DNA from: CAG-698 sp964385755
GTDB taxonomy: Bacteria > Bacillota_I > Bacilli_A > ML615J-28 > CAG-698
Direction: 5' to 3'
Length of the DNA: 64,000 nt
Assembly (NCBI GenBank): GCA_964385755.1
Contig: CAYLPZ010000007.1
Span: 1-64,000, forward strand
Below are positions 7,391-16,676 of the stretch, piece by piece; the first letter of the stretch is position 1; each line of letters starts with the position of its first letter. Made by a program: the position numbers and the translations under genes. The notes below the pieces were generated by a model. It did no database searches, was not told where the DNA came from, and saw only the letters and a program-made list of their open reading frames with translations.

Positions 7391-9286
7391 ATGGCAGAAA
7401 ATAAAAAGAATATCCATAAAGGCCCTGGAGGTGGTGGCCCTGCTTCTAGGATGATGCAATTTAAAGAAAAACCTAAAAATGTTAAAAAGTCTTTAGGAAG
7501 ATTATTAAGTTATATTTCTTCATCTAAAATGCTATTTATTAGTATGATTGTAGTTGTAATCATTTATACATTAATCAACCTTTCCACAAATATTGTGATC
7601 AAAGAAGTTGTTGCTTCACTTGGTACATTTAATGTTGATACTGGTTTATGGACATTAGAACCAAACAAGGAAAAATTTACATTATTCATTATATTACTAA
7701 TTGGTTTATATATTTTGTATTGTATATTCCAGTATCTTTCAAGTTTAATTGGTGTACACATATCATGTAGAACTGTAAGAAAACTTCGTAATGACTTATT
7801 TGGAAAAATTGTTAAATTACCAATATCATATTTAGATAAACACCCTCATGGTGATATTATGAGTAGAATGACAAATGATGTTGATAATATTTCAATGGCA
7901 ATAAGTCAGTCAATCACATCACTTATTTCTGGTGTTCTGACATTAATTGGATGTATAGCTATTATGGTATGGTATTCTCCACTCCTAACTTTAGTTGCAA
8001 TGTTAACATTAGTCTTTACTTTAATTGTCACTATGTTACTTTCTAAGCTAATGAGACCGTTATTTACAAAACAACAGGCAATTTTAGGTGAGTTAAATAC
8101 AGAAACTGAAGAGATGGTAACTGGTTATCGTACTGTTATTGCTTATAATCGTCAAGAAAAAACGATTAAAGATTTTAACAAGGCATCTGATGATTTTACT
8201 AAAACTGGGATTAAAGCACAAATTATTGGTGGTTCTATGGGACCAGTGATGAACTTTGTTGGCAACTTAGGTTACTTTGTTGTTTCAATCTTTGGAGCGT
8301 TATTCATTTATTGGTCTTATTCTAGTGGAAGAAATATCGGTGGAACATTACTAGGAGCTGCTTTAACAATTGATATTGTAATTATGTTCCTAACAACTAC
8401 AAAACAATTCACTAGACCAATTAATGAGATTGCGCAATTATATTCATCAATTTTAACTGCACTTGCGGGGGCAGAACGTGTATTTGAAATATTAGATCAA
8501 GAAACAGAAAACTTTGATGGCGAAATTGACTTTGAATATGATGATATCAAGGGAAAACTTGATTTTAGCCATGTAGAATTTGGATATGTTCCAGAAAAGA
8601 AAGTACTAAATGATTTTGATATTTGTGTTTATAGTGGACACAAGATAGCTTTAGTTGGAGCAACTGGTTCTGGTAAAACAACCATAGTAAATCTACTTCT
8701 TCGTTTTTATGATATTGATGGTGGTATTATTAGTGTTGATGACAAAGATATCAGTAAAGTTTCAAAAAAGAAGCTTCGTGATGCCATAGCTATAGTATTA
8801 CAAGACCCAGTATTATTTAATGACACTATTGAAAATAACATTCGTTATGCAAAACTTGATGCAACTGATGAAGAAATTGATAAAGCTTTAGAGATGGCAA
8901 ATTGTACAGGATTTGTATCACGTTTGCCAGAAGGTAAAAAGACAGTTTTAACTGAAGGTGCAACAAACATCAGTCAAGGTGAAAGACAACTATTAACAAT
9001 CGCTAGAGCAATTCTAGCTGATCCTAAAATCATGATTTTAGATGAAGCAACAAGTAGTGTTGATACAAGAACTGAAAAGCATATTCAAGATGCAATGGTA
9101 AATTTAATGCATGGAAGAACATCAATTATTATTGCTCACAGATTATCAACTATTGAAGATGCTGATTTAATTCTAGTTCTAGATCATGGTGTTATTGTAG
9201 AACAAGGAAATCATCAAGAATTGATTGAACAAAATGGAGTTTATAATAAACTTTACCAAACTCAATTCAAGGGTTTAGAAATATAA
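7391..9286 (+). CDS. Heterodimeric ABC exporter half-transporter, catalytic partner
   Basis: 631 residues. A Gly/Pro-rich N-terminal tail (HKGPGGGGPA) typical of this partner precedes a six-helix exporter domain and an ATPase with Walker A GATGSGKTT, intact Walker B IMILDEATSSVD and His switch IIAHRLST. The signature motif is altered to ISQGERQ. In the dimer this weak signature faces the degenerate Walker B of the upstream subunit, so both defects fall in the same nucleotide site, while the other site is fully canonical. This is the expected asymmetry of BmrCD/LmrCD-type exporters. GGTGAAAAT before the ATG is a modest ribosome binding site; an intrinsic terminator follows. Confidence 0.85.
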   Translation: MAENKKNIHKGPGGGGPASRMMQFKEKPKNVKKSLGRLLSYISSSKMLFISMIVVVIIYTLINLSTNIVIKEVVASLGTFNVDTGLWTLEPNKEKFTLFIILLIGLYILYCIFQYLSSLIGVHISCRTVRKLRNDLFGKIVKLPISYLDKHPHGDIMSRMTNDVDNISMAISQSITSLISGVLTLIGCIAIMVWYSPLLTLVAMLTLVFTLIVTMLLSKLMRPLFTKQQAILGELNTETEEMVTGYRTVIAYNRQEKTIKDFNKASDDFTKTGIKAQIIGGSMGPVMNFVGNLGYFVVSIFGALFIYWSYSSGRNIGGTLLGAALTIDIVIMFLTTTKQFTRPINEIAQLYSSILTALAGAERVFEILDQETENFDGEIDFEYDDIKGKLDFSHVEFGYVPEKKVLNDFDICVYSGHKIALVGATGSGKTTIVNLLLRFYDIDGGIISVDDKDISKVSKKKLRDAIAIVLQDPVLFNDTIENNIRYAKLDATDEEIDKALEMANCTGFVSRLPEGKKTVLTEGATNISQGERQLLTIARAILADPKIMILDEATSSVDTRTEKHIQDAMVNLMHGRTSIIIAHRLSTIEDADLILVLDHGVIVEQGNHQELIEQNGVYNKLYQTQFKGLEI

Positions 9287-9294
9287 ATAGAAAT

Positions 9295-9335
9295 ACTTTA
9301 CTAGAATAAATAATGTTATTTTAGTAAAGTTTTTT
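9295..9335 (+). terminator. Intrinsic terminator of the MarR/ABC exporter operon
   Basis: ACTTTACTA (9295-9303) pairs perfectly with TAGTAAAGT (9322-9330), followed by five more T. Confidence 0.75.
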
Positions 9336-9423
9336 ATAAATCAACACTTATCAAAGTTTATGTTGTTCATTTAACCTTAATAAAATTGTATAATTTATTT
9401 GTATCATAAAGGAGGAAATAAAA

Positions 9424-9786
9424 ATGAACAATTTAAACACTGATAAGATTTATGCAGAACAAATTGCTAACGAGTATGCAAAAAAGGAAACTATAAAGGT
9501 AAAACAACTAAAGAAACTAGATGCTAAGGTTAAATACCCAGCAAATATTTTCACTTTCACATTTGGAACTATTAGTGCATTAATTTTAGGCATTGGCATG
9601 TGTCTTGGCATGAAAGTAATAGGAGAAGGTACTTTAGCCTTTGTCATTGGTATTATTGTTGGCGTAATTGGAATTATAGGATGCATTATTAATTATCCTA
9701 TTTATAAAAAAGTATTAGAAAAAAGAAAAAATAAATATGGATCAGATATTTTACGCTTAGCACAAGAAATAGCAGAAGAAAAGTAA
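9424..9786 (+). CDS. Small two-span membrane protein of unknown function
   Basis: 120 residues: a charged N-terminal region rich in Lys and Glu (about 1-38), two hydrophobic segments (about 41-62 and 70-94) separated by a short turn, and a charged C-terminal tail of about 25 residues. I recognise no conserved domain. A strong AAAGGAGG precedes the ATG. The TetR regulator starts 15 bp after its stop, so the two are probably cotranscribed and this protein may be a target or partner of that regulator. A YxxQ-like motif is absent; function unknown. Confidence 0.65.
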   Translation: MNNLNTDKIYAEQIANEYAKKETIKVKQLKKLDAKVKYPANIFTFTFGTISALILGIGMCLGMKVIGEGTLAFVIGIIVGVIGIIGCIINYPIYKKVLEKRKNKYGSDILRLAQEIAEEK

Positions 9787-9801
9787 AATGGAGGAATTCT
9801 A

Positions 9802-10386
9802 ATGAATAAATCTGAGAGTAAGTATTACAATACTGCTCTATTAATGGATAAAGCATTGATTGAATTATTAAACAAAAAAGAATATGAGTTTGTCACAGTA
9901 AAAGAAATATGTGAGAAAGCAGGGGTAAACCGCTCAACTTTTTATCTTCATTATGAAAACATAGATGATTTATTAAATGAATGTTTAGAAAATACTATGA
10001 ATAATTTTTTTTCATATTTTGATAACAATGCAAGAGAATTTATAGAAAAAATTGATAAATGCTCAAAAAATGAATTATATCTAATTACACCAAAATATTT
10101 AACACCATATTTAAAATATATAAAAGAAAATAAAGTGATTCATCAAGTATTTGTTAAACGAAGTGTTCTAATGAATTCACAAAAAAAGTTTAATGGCTTA
10201 AATCATTATATCTTTAAACCTATTTTTAAAAGGTTTGGAATAAATGAAAAAGATCAGAAGTATATGATTTTATATTACGTTAATGGTTTATTAGGAGTAA
10301 TTAATGAGTGGATAAAAAATAATTGTAAAGATGATATATCATATATTGAGAATATAATTACCAAATGTATTTATGATAAAAAATAA
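9802..10386 (+). CDS. TetR/AcrR family transcriptional regulator
   Basis: 194 residues. The N-terminal DNA-binding domain is clear: ALIELLNKKEYEFVTVKEIC, then EKAGVNRSTFYLHYENIDDL (about residues 35-62), matching the TetR helix-turn-helix with its STFYxHYxxxDDL recognition-helix signature. The C-terminal ligand domain (about 75-194) is divergent, as usual. TGGAGGA precedes the ATG. It follows the small membrane protein gene by 15 bp and probably regulates that unit or a locus elsewhere; no clear palindrome stands out nearby. Confidence 0.8.
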   Translation: MNKSESKYYNTALLMDKALIELLNKKEYEFVTVKEICEKAGVNRSTFYLHYENIDDLLNECLENTMNNFFSYFDNNAREFIEKIDKCSKNELYLITPKYLTPYLKYIKENKVIHQVFVKRSVLMNSQKKFNGLNHYIFKPIFKRFGINEKDQKYMILYYVNGLLGVINEWIKNNCKDDISYIENIITKCIYDKK

Positions 10387-10424
10387 TAAATTTAAAAATA
10401 TTGATATAAAAATAACGAATTATT

Positions 10425-10433
10425 TGCTATAAT
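10425..10433 (+). promoter_or_regulatory. Extended -10 promoter of a leaderless gene
   Basis: TGC-TATAAT ends 7 bp before the A of the ATG at 10440, so transcription should start on or next to the start codon. No ribosome binding site is present between them. Confidence 0.55.
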
Positions 10434-10439
10434 AATAGC

Positions 10440-11675
10440 ATGAAAAAAATATTTTTGTTTTTATTTGTAATTATTTGTTTATTTTTATCATTATCATGTG
10501 ATAACAAAGTTGATTTAGGTGTAAAAGAAGAAACATACTTTGTAACATCTGATTTACACTTGCTTTCTAATAATTTAGTACCTAATGAGGAATTTAAGAA
10601 AAAACTTATAGCTGATGGAAGAATTCAAGAAAAAGATTATCAACTTCTAGAAGCTTTTGTGAAAGAGGTTAATGAAGAAAAACCTAAATTTGTATTCATT
10701 ACAGGTGATTTAACATTTAATGGAGAGAAAGATTCACATGAAGAAGTAGCTAGGATACTTAAATCAGTGAATAGCGAAACCAAAGTTTTAGTAATACCAG
10801 GTAATCATGACATGTTTAATCAAAAGTCATATACATATGCTGGTGAATATATCGAAGAAGTTGAAAATGTTGATTATGAAGGTTTTAAAAATATTTATAA
10901 AGACTTTGGTTATACAAATGCATATTCATATGATGAAGTTACTTTGAGTTATATTTACGAGCTATCACCTAAAAGATGGGCAATAATGCTTGACACAACT
11001 ACATCATATTCAAATGCTGATGGTCAAAATTACGTTGGTGGAGCTATCTATCTTGAAACTTATAACTGGCTTAAAGAGCATTTAGAATATGCTAAGGCTA
11101 ACGATATTGAAGTTATTTCATTTTCTCATCATAACATGATGGTTCATAATGAAGTTTTTAAATATTTATATGCAATAGGAAATTATAAAGATATTCAAAA
11201 ACTTTATAATGATTATGGTGTAAAAATAAACTTTTCCGGCCATTTACATAATCAAATAATACATGAAGAAAATGGTTTATGTGATATCGTAAGTTCATGT
11301 TTGCTTGATTATGGTAATCAATATGGGGTAATAGATATATATCCAAATGATATATATTATCACACAAATAAACTTGCTTTTGATTGCAATGGACAAAAAC
11401 TAATTGATTATAGCTTTGATAGATTTTATCAATGTTACTATGATAAAACTATTAAAAAATATAATGAAGAAGAAACGGATATAATGTGTAAATTAAATTG
11501 TTACTATTTTGATGGTAATTATGATATGATTAAAAAACTTGTTAAGAAGAATAGAAAAATCATTGCTAATATTGCACAGTTTAATAAATATATTGATTCA
11601 ATAGTTTCTGAAACAATAGAAAATCCAACTAGTAAAATTATAAAAATGGTGATTACAAATGAAGGTGGGAATTGA
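10440..11675 (+). CDS. Secreted calcineurin-like metallophosphoesterase lipoprotein
   Basis: 411 residues. The signal peptide ends in the lipobox LSLSC (Cys about residue 20), so it should be anchored to the outer face of the membrane. The metallophosphoesterase motifs occur in order: SDLHL (about 38), ITGDLTFNGE (about 88), PGNHDMFN (about 120), SHHNM (about 229) and SGHLHNQ (about 266), giving a complete two-metal site. The substrate is unknown; family members act on phosphodiesters or nucleotides. The gene seems leaderless, with a -10 element 7 bp upstream and no ribosome binding site. Its 3' end overlaps the acpS start by 17 bp. Confidence 0.8.
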   Translation: MKKIFLFLFVIICLFLSLSCDNKVDLGVKEETYFVTSDLHLLSNNLVPNEEFKKKLIADGRIQEKDYQLLEAFVKEVNEEKPKFVFITGDLTFNGEKDSHEEVARILKSVNSETKVLVIPGNHDMFNQKSYTYAGEYIEEVENVDYEGFKNIYKDFGYTNAYSYDEVTLSYIYELSPKRWAIMLDTTTSYSNADGQNYVGGAIYLETYNWLKEHLEYAKANDIEVISFSHHNMMVHNEVFKYLYAIGNYKDIQKLYNDYGVKINFSGHLHNQIIHEENGLCDIVSSCLLDYGNQYGVIDIYPNDIYYHTNKLAFDCNGQKLIDYSFDRFYQCYYDKTIKKYNEEETDIMCKLNCYYFDGNYDMIKKLVKKNRKIIANIAQFNKYIDSIVSETIENPTSKIIKMVITNEGGN

Positions 11676-11973
11676 TTTAACTAGAATATCTAGGTTTTCA
11701 AAAAGCCAAAAGTTATGGCGAGATAAAATATTGACAAGTTTTGAGAAAATAGAATATGATAATTTAAGTGAAGATAAGAAGCTTAAGTTTCTTGCGGTGC
11801 ATTTTTCTTTTAAAGAAGCAATATTTAAGGCAACACAAGACAAATCATATTTATCATATGAAATAAGAAAAGAAGAAAATGGCAAGCCATATGTTTATAA
11901 TCATGATGAACTTGAAATATCATGTAGTCATGAAGATGATTATGTGGTTACTATTTGCATAAAGACTAATTAA
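11659..11973 (+). CDS. acpS: Holo-[acyl-carrier-protein] synthase
   Basis: 104 residues, slightly shorter than the usual 115-125. The N-terminal VGIDLTRISRF carries the conserved Asp of the metal site, and FSFKEAIFKAT (about residues 51-61) is the second signature with the conserved Glu. It transfers 4'-phosphopantetheine from CoA to a serine of acyl carrier protein, activating fatty acid synthesis. The ATG lies inside the upstream phosphoesterase gene, with weak AAAATGG spacing, so translation is likely coupled to it. An intrinsic terminator follows directly. Confidence 0.8.
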   Translation: MKVGIDLTRISRFSKSQKLWRDKILTSFEKIEYDNLSEDKKLKFLAVHFSFKEAIFKATQDKSYLSYEIRKEENGKPYVYNHDELEISCSHEDDYVVTICIKTN

Positions 11974-11974
11974 G

Positions 11975-12000
11975 TGAACGATGTAAATCGTTCATTTTTA
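11975..12000 (+). terminator. Intrinsic terminator after acpS
   Basis: TGAACGAT (11975-11982) and ATCGTTCA (11987-11994) form a perfect 8-bp stem with a 4-nt loop, followed by T-rich sequence. Confidence 0.8.
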
Positions 12001-12088
12001 TTGTTTTTTGATAATTGAATTAATGATAAAAAAAGTGTATTATATATATGTAATAATTAATAATTTTGTTAACACATGGGGTGATAAT

Positions 12089-12775
12089 ATGTTTAGAATT
12101 CTAGTGGTTGATGATAATGAAAATACAAGAAAATATCTAAAAGCTATTTTAGAAGAAGAAGGATATATTGTTTATTTAGCGATGAATGGTTTAGATGCAC
12201 TAAACATGCTTGAAGATGAACATATAGACCTAGTAGTCCTCGATATAATGATGCCGAAAATGGATGGTTATGAATTTACTAAAATAGTAAGAGAAGTTGA
12301 TAGTGATTTACCTATTTTAATGGTTTCAGCAAAACAACTTGCGGTGGACAAACATAAAGGATTCTTAGCTGGTACAGATGATTATATTACCAAACCTATT
12401 GAGAAAACAGAGTTTATATTACGTATTAAGGCACTTTTAAGACGTGCAAAAATAGCTAGTGAACGTAAAATAATTATTGGTAGTGTTGTAATAGATTATG
12501 ATACTTTAACAGTTTCTGGCCATGGAGAAACTATCGAGCTTCCTCAAAAAGAATTTATGCTCCTATTTAAACTTTTATCAAATCCTAATAAAATATTTAC
12601 AAGAATTCAACTAATGAATGAAATATGGGGAATGGATTCTGAGAGCGGATGGGAGACGTTAACGGTTCATATTGGTAGGATTCGTAAAAGATTTGAAGGA
12701 TGGGATGAGTTTACGATTGAATCTGTAAGAGGATTAGGATATAGAGCAGTAAGGAATGATAAAAATGAAAAATAA
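12089..12775 (+). CDS. OmpR/PhoB-family response regulator
   Basis: 228 residues from the ATG at 12089, chosen because GGGGTGATAAT precedes it and because MFRILVVDDNE is the usual receiver start; an upstream in-frame ATG at 12008 would add an unrelated stretch. The receiver domain has the acidic pair DD, phospho-acceptor Asp in VVLDIMMPKMDGYEF, the conserved Ser/Thr (MVSAKQ) and Lys (YITKPIE). The C-terminal winged helix has the OmpR signature TVHIGRIRKRF and ESVRGLGYR. The histidine kinase gene overlaps its 3' end, so the pair is a two-component system whose signal is unknown. Confidence 0.9.
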   Translation: MFRILVVDDNENTRKYLKAILEEEGYIVYLAMNGLDALNMLEDEHIDLVVLDIMMPKMDGYEFTKIVREVDSDLPILMVSAKQLAVDKHKGFLAGTDDYITKPIEKTEFILRIKALLRRAKIASERKIIIGSVVIDYDTLTVSGHGETIELPQKEFMLLFKLLSNPNKIFTRIQLMNEIWGMDSESGWETLTVHIGRIRKRFEGWDEFTIESVRGLGYRAVRNDKNEK

Positions 12776-13856
12776 AAAAAATATTAAATTTGAATTTAAA
12801 AGATTTCAACAAATTAAATCACGAAAAAGTTTAACAGTCTTGTTTGCGGGGGTATCTACGCTTCTTTCTTTGATTGTTGCTGTGTTTGTTATCGCTTTTG
12901 TCTTTATTATTTTATCAACTGATGTAATGACAAAAGATGGTGTATTAGATACTAATTTATTTATTATTTCATTAAGTGCAGTATGTCTAATCGTCTCACC
13001 AACAATATCTTTTTCATTAAGTAAATTATTTATGAATCCAGTTAACAAAATAATTAACGTAATGAATAAAATGGCTTCTGGTGATTTTAAAACAAGAATT
13101 AACTTTGAGGGAAGAATGGCAAAAAATTCTGTAATAATTGAATTATCTGATAGCATTAATACACTTGCTGAAGACTTAGATAAAACAGAAATGCTAAAGT
13201 CCGATTTTGTAAATAATTTCTCACATGAGTTTAAGACACCTATTGTTTCAATTTCAGGTTTTGCAAAGCTATTAAAATCTGAAAACCTAACAGAGGAACA
13301 AAAACAAGAATATTTAGATATTATATATGAGGAATCACTTAGACTTTCTGATATGGCAACAAATGTTTTAAATTTAACTAAAATAGAAAATCAAACTATT
13401 CTAACAAACTTAAGCACATATAACTTATCTGAACAGATTAGAAGTTGCTTTTTGATACTTGAAAATAAATGGACAAAAAAAGAATTAGAATTAAATTTAG
13501 ACTTTGATGAAATACCTATTACAGCAAATGAGGAATTAATGCAAGAGGTGTGGATTAATTTGATAGATAATGCAATCAAGTTTTCACCAGAAAAAGGACA
13601 AATCACTATTTATATAATTGATAATGAAAAAGAAATACATGTAATAATACAAAACACGGGCTCATCAATTAAGAAAGAAAATTTGTCACGTGTTTTTCAA
13701 AAATTCTTTCAAGAAGATTCTTCGCATACAACAAAGGGTAATGGCGTTGGCTTAGCAATTGTAAAGAAAATAGTTGATCTTCATAAAGGAAGTATCGATG
13801 TCAAATCAAGTGATAATGTGACTTCATTTGTTGTTCATCTTCCTAAAGATTTATAA
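12765..13856 (+). CDS. Membrane sensor histidine kinase
   Basis: 363 residues from ATG 12765, preferred over ATG 12756 because TAAGGA then lies at workable distance. Two membrane segments (about residues 20-46 and 64-84) flank only a short outer loop, so it may sense the membrane itself. A HAMP domain follows, then the dimerisation helix with phospho-acceptor His in FSHEFKTP, N-box NLIDNAIKFSP and G-box GNGVGLAIVKKI. All catalytic boxes are intact. It overlaps the response regulator gene by 11 bp and a strong terminator follows. Confidence 0.9.
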   Translation: MKNKKNIKFEFKRFQQIKSRKSLTVLFAGVSTLLSLIVAVFVIAFVFIILSTDVMTKDGVLDTNLFIISLSAVCLIVSPTISFSLSKLFMNPVNKIINVMNKMASGDFKTRINFEGRMAKNSVIIELSDSINTLAEDLDKTEMLKSDFVNNFSHEFKTPIVSISGFAKLLKSENLTEEQKQEYLDIIYEESLRLSDMATNVLNLTKIENQTILTNLSTYNLSEQIRSCFLILENKWTKKELELNLDFDEIPITANEELMQEVWINLIDNAIKFSPEKGQITIYIIDNEKEIHVIIQNTGSSIKKENLSRVFQKFFQEDSSHTTKGNGVGLAIVKKIVDLHKGSIDVKSSDNVTSFVVHLPKDL

Positions 13857-13865
13857 TTAAATATA

Positions 13866-13915
13866 TAACTTTATTTTTGAGTTCTATTATTCAAAAATAA
13901 AGTTATTTTATTTTT
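13866..13915 (+). terminator. Intrinsic terminator of the two-component operon
   Basis: TAACTTTATTTTTGA (13866-13880) pairs perfectly over 15 bp with 13891-13905, followed by a T-rich tail. Confidence 0.75.
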
Positions 13916-14002
13916 TAAAATAATTTAATAGTTTAGATTCAGTTTATTTTAAAATGTTATAATATGTCTATAAAATGGATAAATAGGAGAAAATTTTAAA
14001 AA

Positions 14003-14905
14003 ATGGAAAAAGAATATAGAAAAATTAAAATAATTACAGATAGTTGTTGTGACATTAATGAAGAATTAATGAAACAATATGATATCGATTATGTAAAAAT
14101 GAGTGTAGTAAATGATGGTTCTTTAATCGAAGCAAGTATGAATTGGAGTAACGAAGATTATCACAAGTTTTATGATTTAATTCGTTCTGGTAAAAGAATT
14201 ACTACAGCACAAGTAAAGAAAGAAGAATTTGAAACTGTATTTTCTAAGTATATAAATAATGGGTATGATGTTATTTATTTAGCGTGTTCTTCTAAGCAAT
14301 CTAGTTCAGTACATACTGGTGCTTTGGTTGCTAAAAACATGTGTGAAGAAAATCCTGAAGCAAAGATTACTGCTATTGACTCTTTAAATTCATCTACTTC
14401 ACTTGGTATGCTTGCAATAGAGGCTAGTAAACTAGTTCAAAAAAATACACCATATGATGAAGTTGTTAAACAAATATATGCTATGAGAAAAAAAGTAAAT
14501 GAATTTTGTACTGTTCACTCTTTAGAATATTTAAGAAGAGCTGGAAGAGTAAAAGGTTCTACCGCATTTTTTGGTAATCTAATGGGTGTTAAGCCAATCA
14601 TAATATCTGATGCGGAAGGAAATCAATCTGCTTTTAAGAAGGTTAAAGGTCGTCAAAATTCATTCAAAGAATTGGTTTCTCTATTAAAAGAAGCAATTGT
14701 TAACCCTGAAGAACAAATTATATATCTATCTCATGCGGATTGTAAAAAAGAAGAAGTAGATCAACTAGTATCATTAATTAAAAGTGAAATATCTTGTAAA
14801 GAAGTATATATTGGTTACATTGGACCAATTGTTGGGGCTTCTGTTGGTCCTGATGCAATTGCAGTTTTTGCTTTTGGTAAAGAAGTTTTATTTACAGTAA
14901 AATAA
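14003..14905 (+). CDS. fakB: DegV family fatty acid-binding protein (FakB)
   Basis: 300 residues with the DegV signatures: IITDSCCDIN at the N-terminus, a TTAQVKKEEF segment, CSSKQSSSVHTGAL around the fatty-acyl carboxylate pocket and SLEYLRRAGRVKGS (about 173-186). DegV proteins of the FakB type hold a fatty acid while FakA phosphorylates it. The gene for FakA starts 12 bp downstream, which makes the FakB role likely. A TGT-TATAAT extended -10 element at 13955-13963 and TAGGAGAAAA before the ATG give it its own promoter. A second DegV gene lies at 51719. Confidence 0.85.
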   Translation: MEKEYRKIKIITDSCCDINEELMKQYDIDYVKMSVVNDGSLIEASMNWSNEDYHKFYDLIRSGKRITTAQVKKEEFETVFSKYINNGYDVIYLACSSKQSSSVHTGALVAKNMCEENPEAKITAIDSLNSSTSLGMLAIEASKLVQKNTPYDEVVKQIYAMRKKVNEFCTVHSLEYLRRAGRVKGSTAFFGNLMGVKPIIISDAEGNQSAFKKVKGRQNSFKELVSLLKEAIVNPEEQIIYLSHADCKKEEVDQLVSLIKSEISCKEVYIGYIGPIVGASVGPDAIAVFAFGKEVLFTVK

Positions 14906-14917
14906 TAGGAGTTATAA

Positions 14918-16549
14918 ATGAATTCAAAAGAAATTAGTTCATCAATTTATAAACAAATGATTTTAGGTGGGGCTGACCAACTAAAAGAAAATGTAGAAAA
15001 AATTAATAATCTTAATGTTTTTCCGATACCTGATGGTGATACTGGTGACAATATGTTACTAACTATTTTAGGTGGAGTAAATACTGAAATAGAAGATGAT
15101 TTAGAACTTGGAAAAGCAGCGAGAAAAATTGCTGACGGAATGCTTCTTTCCGCAAGAGGTAATTCAGGTGTTATTCTATCACAACTATTTGATGGAATTG
15201 CGAAAGGATTAAATGGAATTGACACTGCTAATATTTTAGACTTTGCTTATGCGATGAATCAAGGTGTTAAACAAGCTTATCATTCAGTTTTAGTACCAAC
15301 TGAAGGAACTATTTTAACAGTAGCTAGAGAAAGTGCTGAGGTTGCAGGAAATAAAAATTGTGAAACTTTAGAAGAGTATTTAGATGAATATTTACAAGAG
15401 GCAGAAAAGTCTTTAGAACGTACTCCTGAACTTTTAGATGTTCTTAAGAAGGCAGGAGTTGTTGATTCTGGTGGAGCTGGTTTAATCACTATTATGAGGG
15501 GAATGCTTCACGCAATTAATGGCGAGTATATACCTAAAAATGAACTTAGCTCTAACAAAAGTAACAACAAAATTGATATTGATAAGTTTGATGAAAATAG
15601 TGTTTTAGAGTTTGGTTATTGTACAGAATGTTTACTTCGTTTACAAAATGCTAAAACAGATATTGAAAACTTTAATATCGATACAATTACAAACTTCTTA
15701 ACTACTATTGGTGATTCAGTTGTAGCATTTAAAACTGGAAGTGTTGTAAAACTTCATGTTCATACAATGACACCAGATAAAGTTCTTGCTTTTTGTCAAC
15801 AATATGGTGAATTTTTAACAATTAAGATTGAAAATATGTCACTTCAACATAATAGTAATGAAGAAGTATTTGAGAAAAAAGAAAGAAAAAAATATGCGGT
15901 TGTTTCTGTTTGTTCTGGTGAAGGTATTCAATCAATGTTTTATGAACTAGGATGCGATAAAGTAATTAATGGTGGACAAAGTATGAATCCTTCTACAAAA
16001 GATTTCTTAGATGCTTTTGATGAAGTAAATGCTGATGTAATCTTTGTTTTACCAAATAATTCAAATGTAATTTTAACAGCAAATCAGGCCAAAAGCTTAT
16101 ATAGTGATAGTGAGGTAATTGTAATTAATAGTAAAAATATTGGCCAAGGACATGTGGCACTTACAATGATGAACCCAGAATTAGAATCTGCTGAAGAAAT
16201 TGAAATGGTAATGAATGAAGCTATTACAAATGTAATTACCGCTTGTGTTTCAGTTTGTTCAAGAGATACTATAGTTAATGGAATGAATCTTTCAAAAGGA
16301 AATTATTTAGGCTTTGTTGACGATGAGATTTTAGTTAGTAAAGAAACACAAAAAGAAGCTTATTTATCTTTAGCAGAAAAACTAGATTTTGCTAGTCACG
16401 AAATATGTATTTTGATTAAAGGAAAAGATGGATCAAATGAGGATACTGAGAACTTAAGTGACTGGATTTCAAAAAACTATCCATTATGTGAAGTTTATGC
16501 TATCGATGGTAATCAAGATATTTACAATCAGATGATAATTTTAGAATAA
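14918..16549 (+). CDS. fakA: Fatty acid kinase catalytic subunit FakA (DAK2/YloV type)
   Basis: 543 residues. The N-terminal DhaL-like kinase domain shows NVFPIPDGDTGDNM (about residues 30-43), the Asp cluster that binds Mg-ATP, and LSARGNSGVILSQL (about 76-89). A central domain and a C-terminal domain complete the FakA architecture (family length about 550). It phosphorylates FakB-bound fatty acids to acyl phosphate, feeding exogenous fatty acids into phospholipid synthesis. TAGGAGT precedes the ATG. Cotranscribed with fakB and closed by a terminator at 16558. Confidence 0.9.
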   Translation: MNSKEISSSIYKQMILGGADQLKENVEKINNLNVFPIPDGDTGDNMLLTILGGVNTEIEDDLELGKAARKIADGMLLSARGNSGVILSQLFDGIAKGLNGIDTANILDFAYAMNQGVKQAYHSVLVPTEGTILTVARESAEVAGNKNCETLEEYLDEYLQEAEKSLERTPELLDVLKKAGVVDSGGAGLITIMRGMLHAINGEYIPKNELSSNKSNNKIDIDKFDENSVLEFGYCTECLLRLQNAKTDIENFNIDTITNFLTTIGDSVVAFKTGSVVKLHVHTMTPDKVLAFCQQYGEFLTIKIENMSLQHNSNEEVFEKKERKKYAVVSVCSGEGIQSMFYELGCDKVINGGQSMNPSTKDFLDAFDEVNADVIFVLPNNSNVILTANQAKSLYSDSEVIVINSKNIGQGHVALTMMNPELESAEEIEMVMNEAITNVITACVSVCSRDTIVNGMNLSKGNYLGFVDDEILVSKETQKEAYLSLAEKLDFASHEICILIKGKDGSNEDTENLSDWISKNYPLCEVYAIDGNQDIYNQMIILE

Positions 16550-16557
16550 ACATTAGA

Positions 16558-16592
16558 GATGAAAACTTAAAATTTAGTTTTCATCTTTTTTA
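16558..16592 (+). terminator. Intrinsic terminator of fakB-fakA
   Basis: GATGAAAACT (16558-16567) pairs perfectly with AGTTTTCATC (16576-16585), followed by a T-run. Confidence 0.85.
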
Positions 16593-16676
16593 AAAGAAAA
16601 TTGTAAAAGTTTGTAAATAGTTTTAGTTTGACTATAAAAATAAAAAAATATATAATTTAAAAAAGGAAGTGATTTA

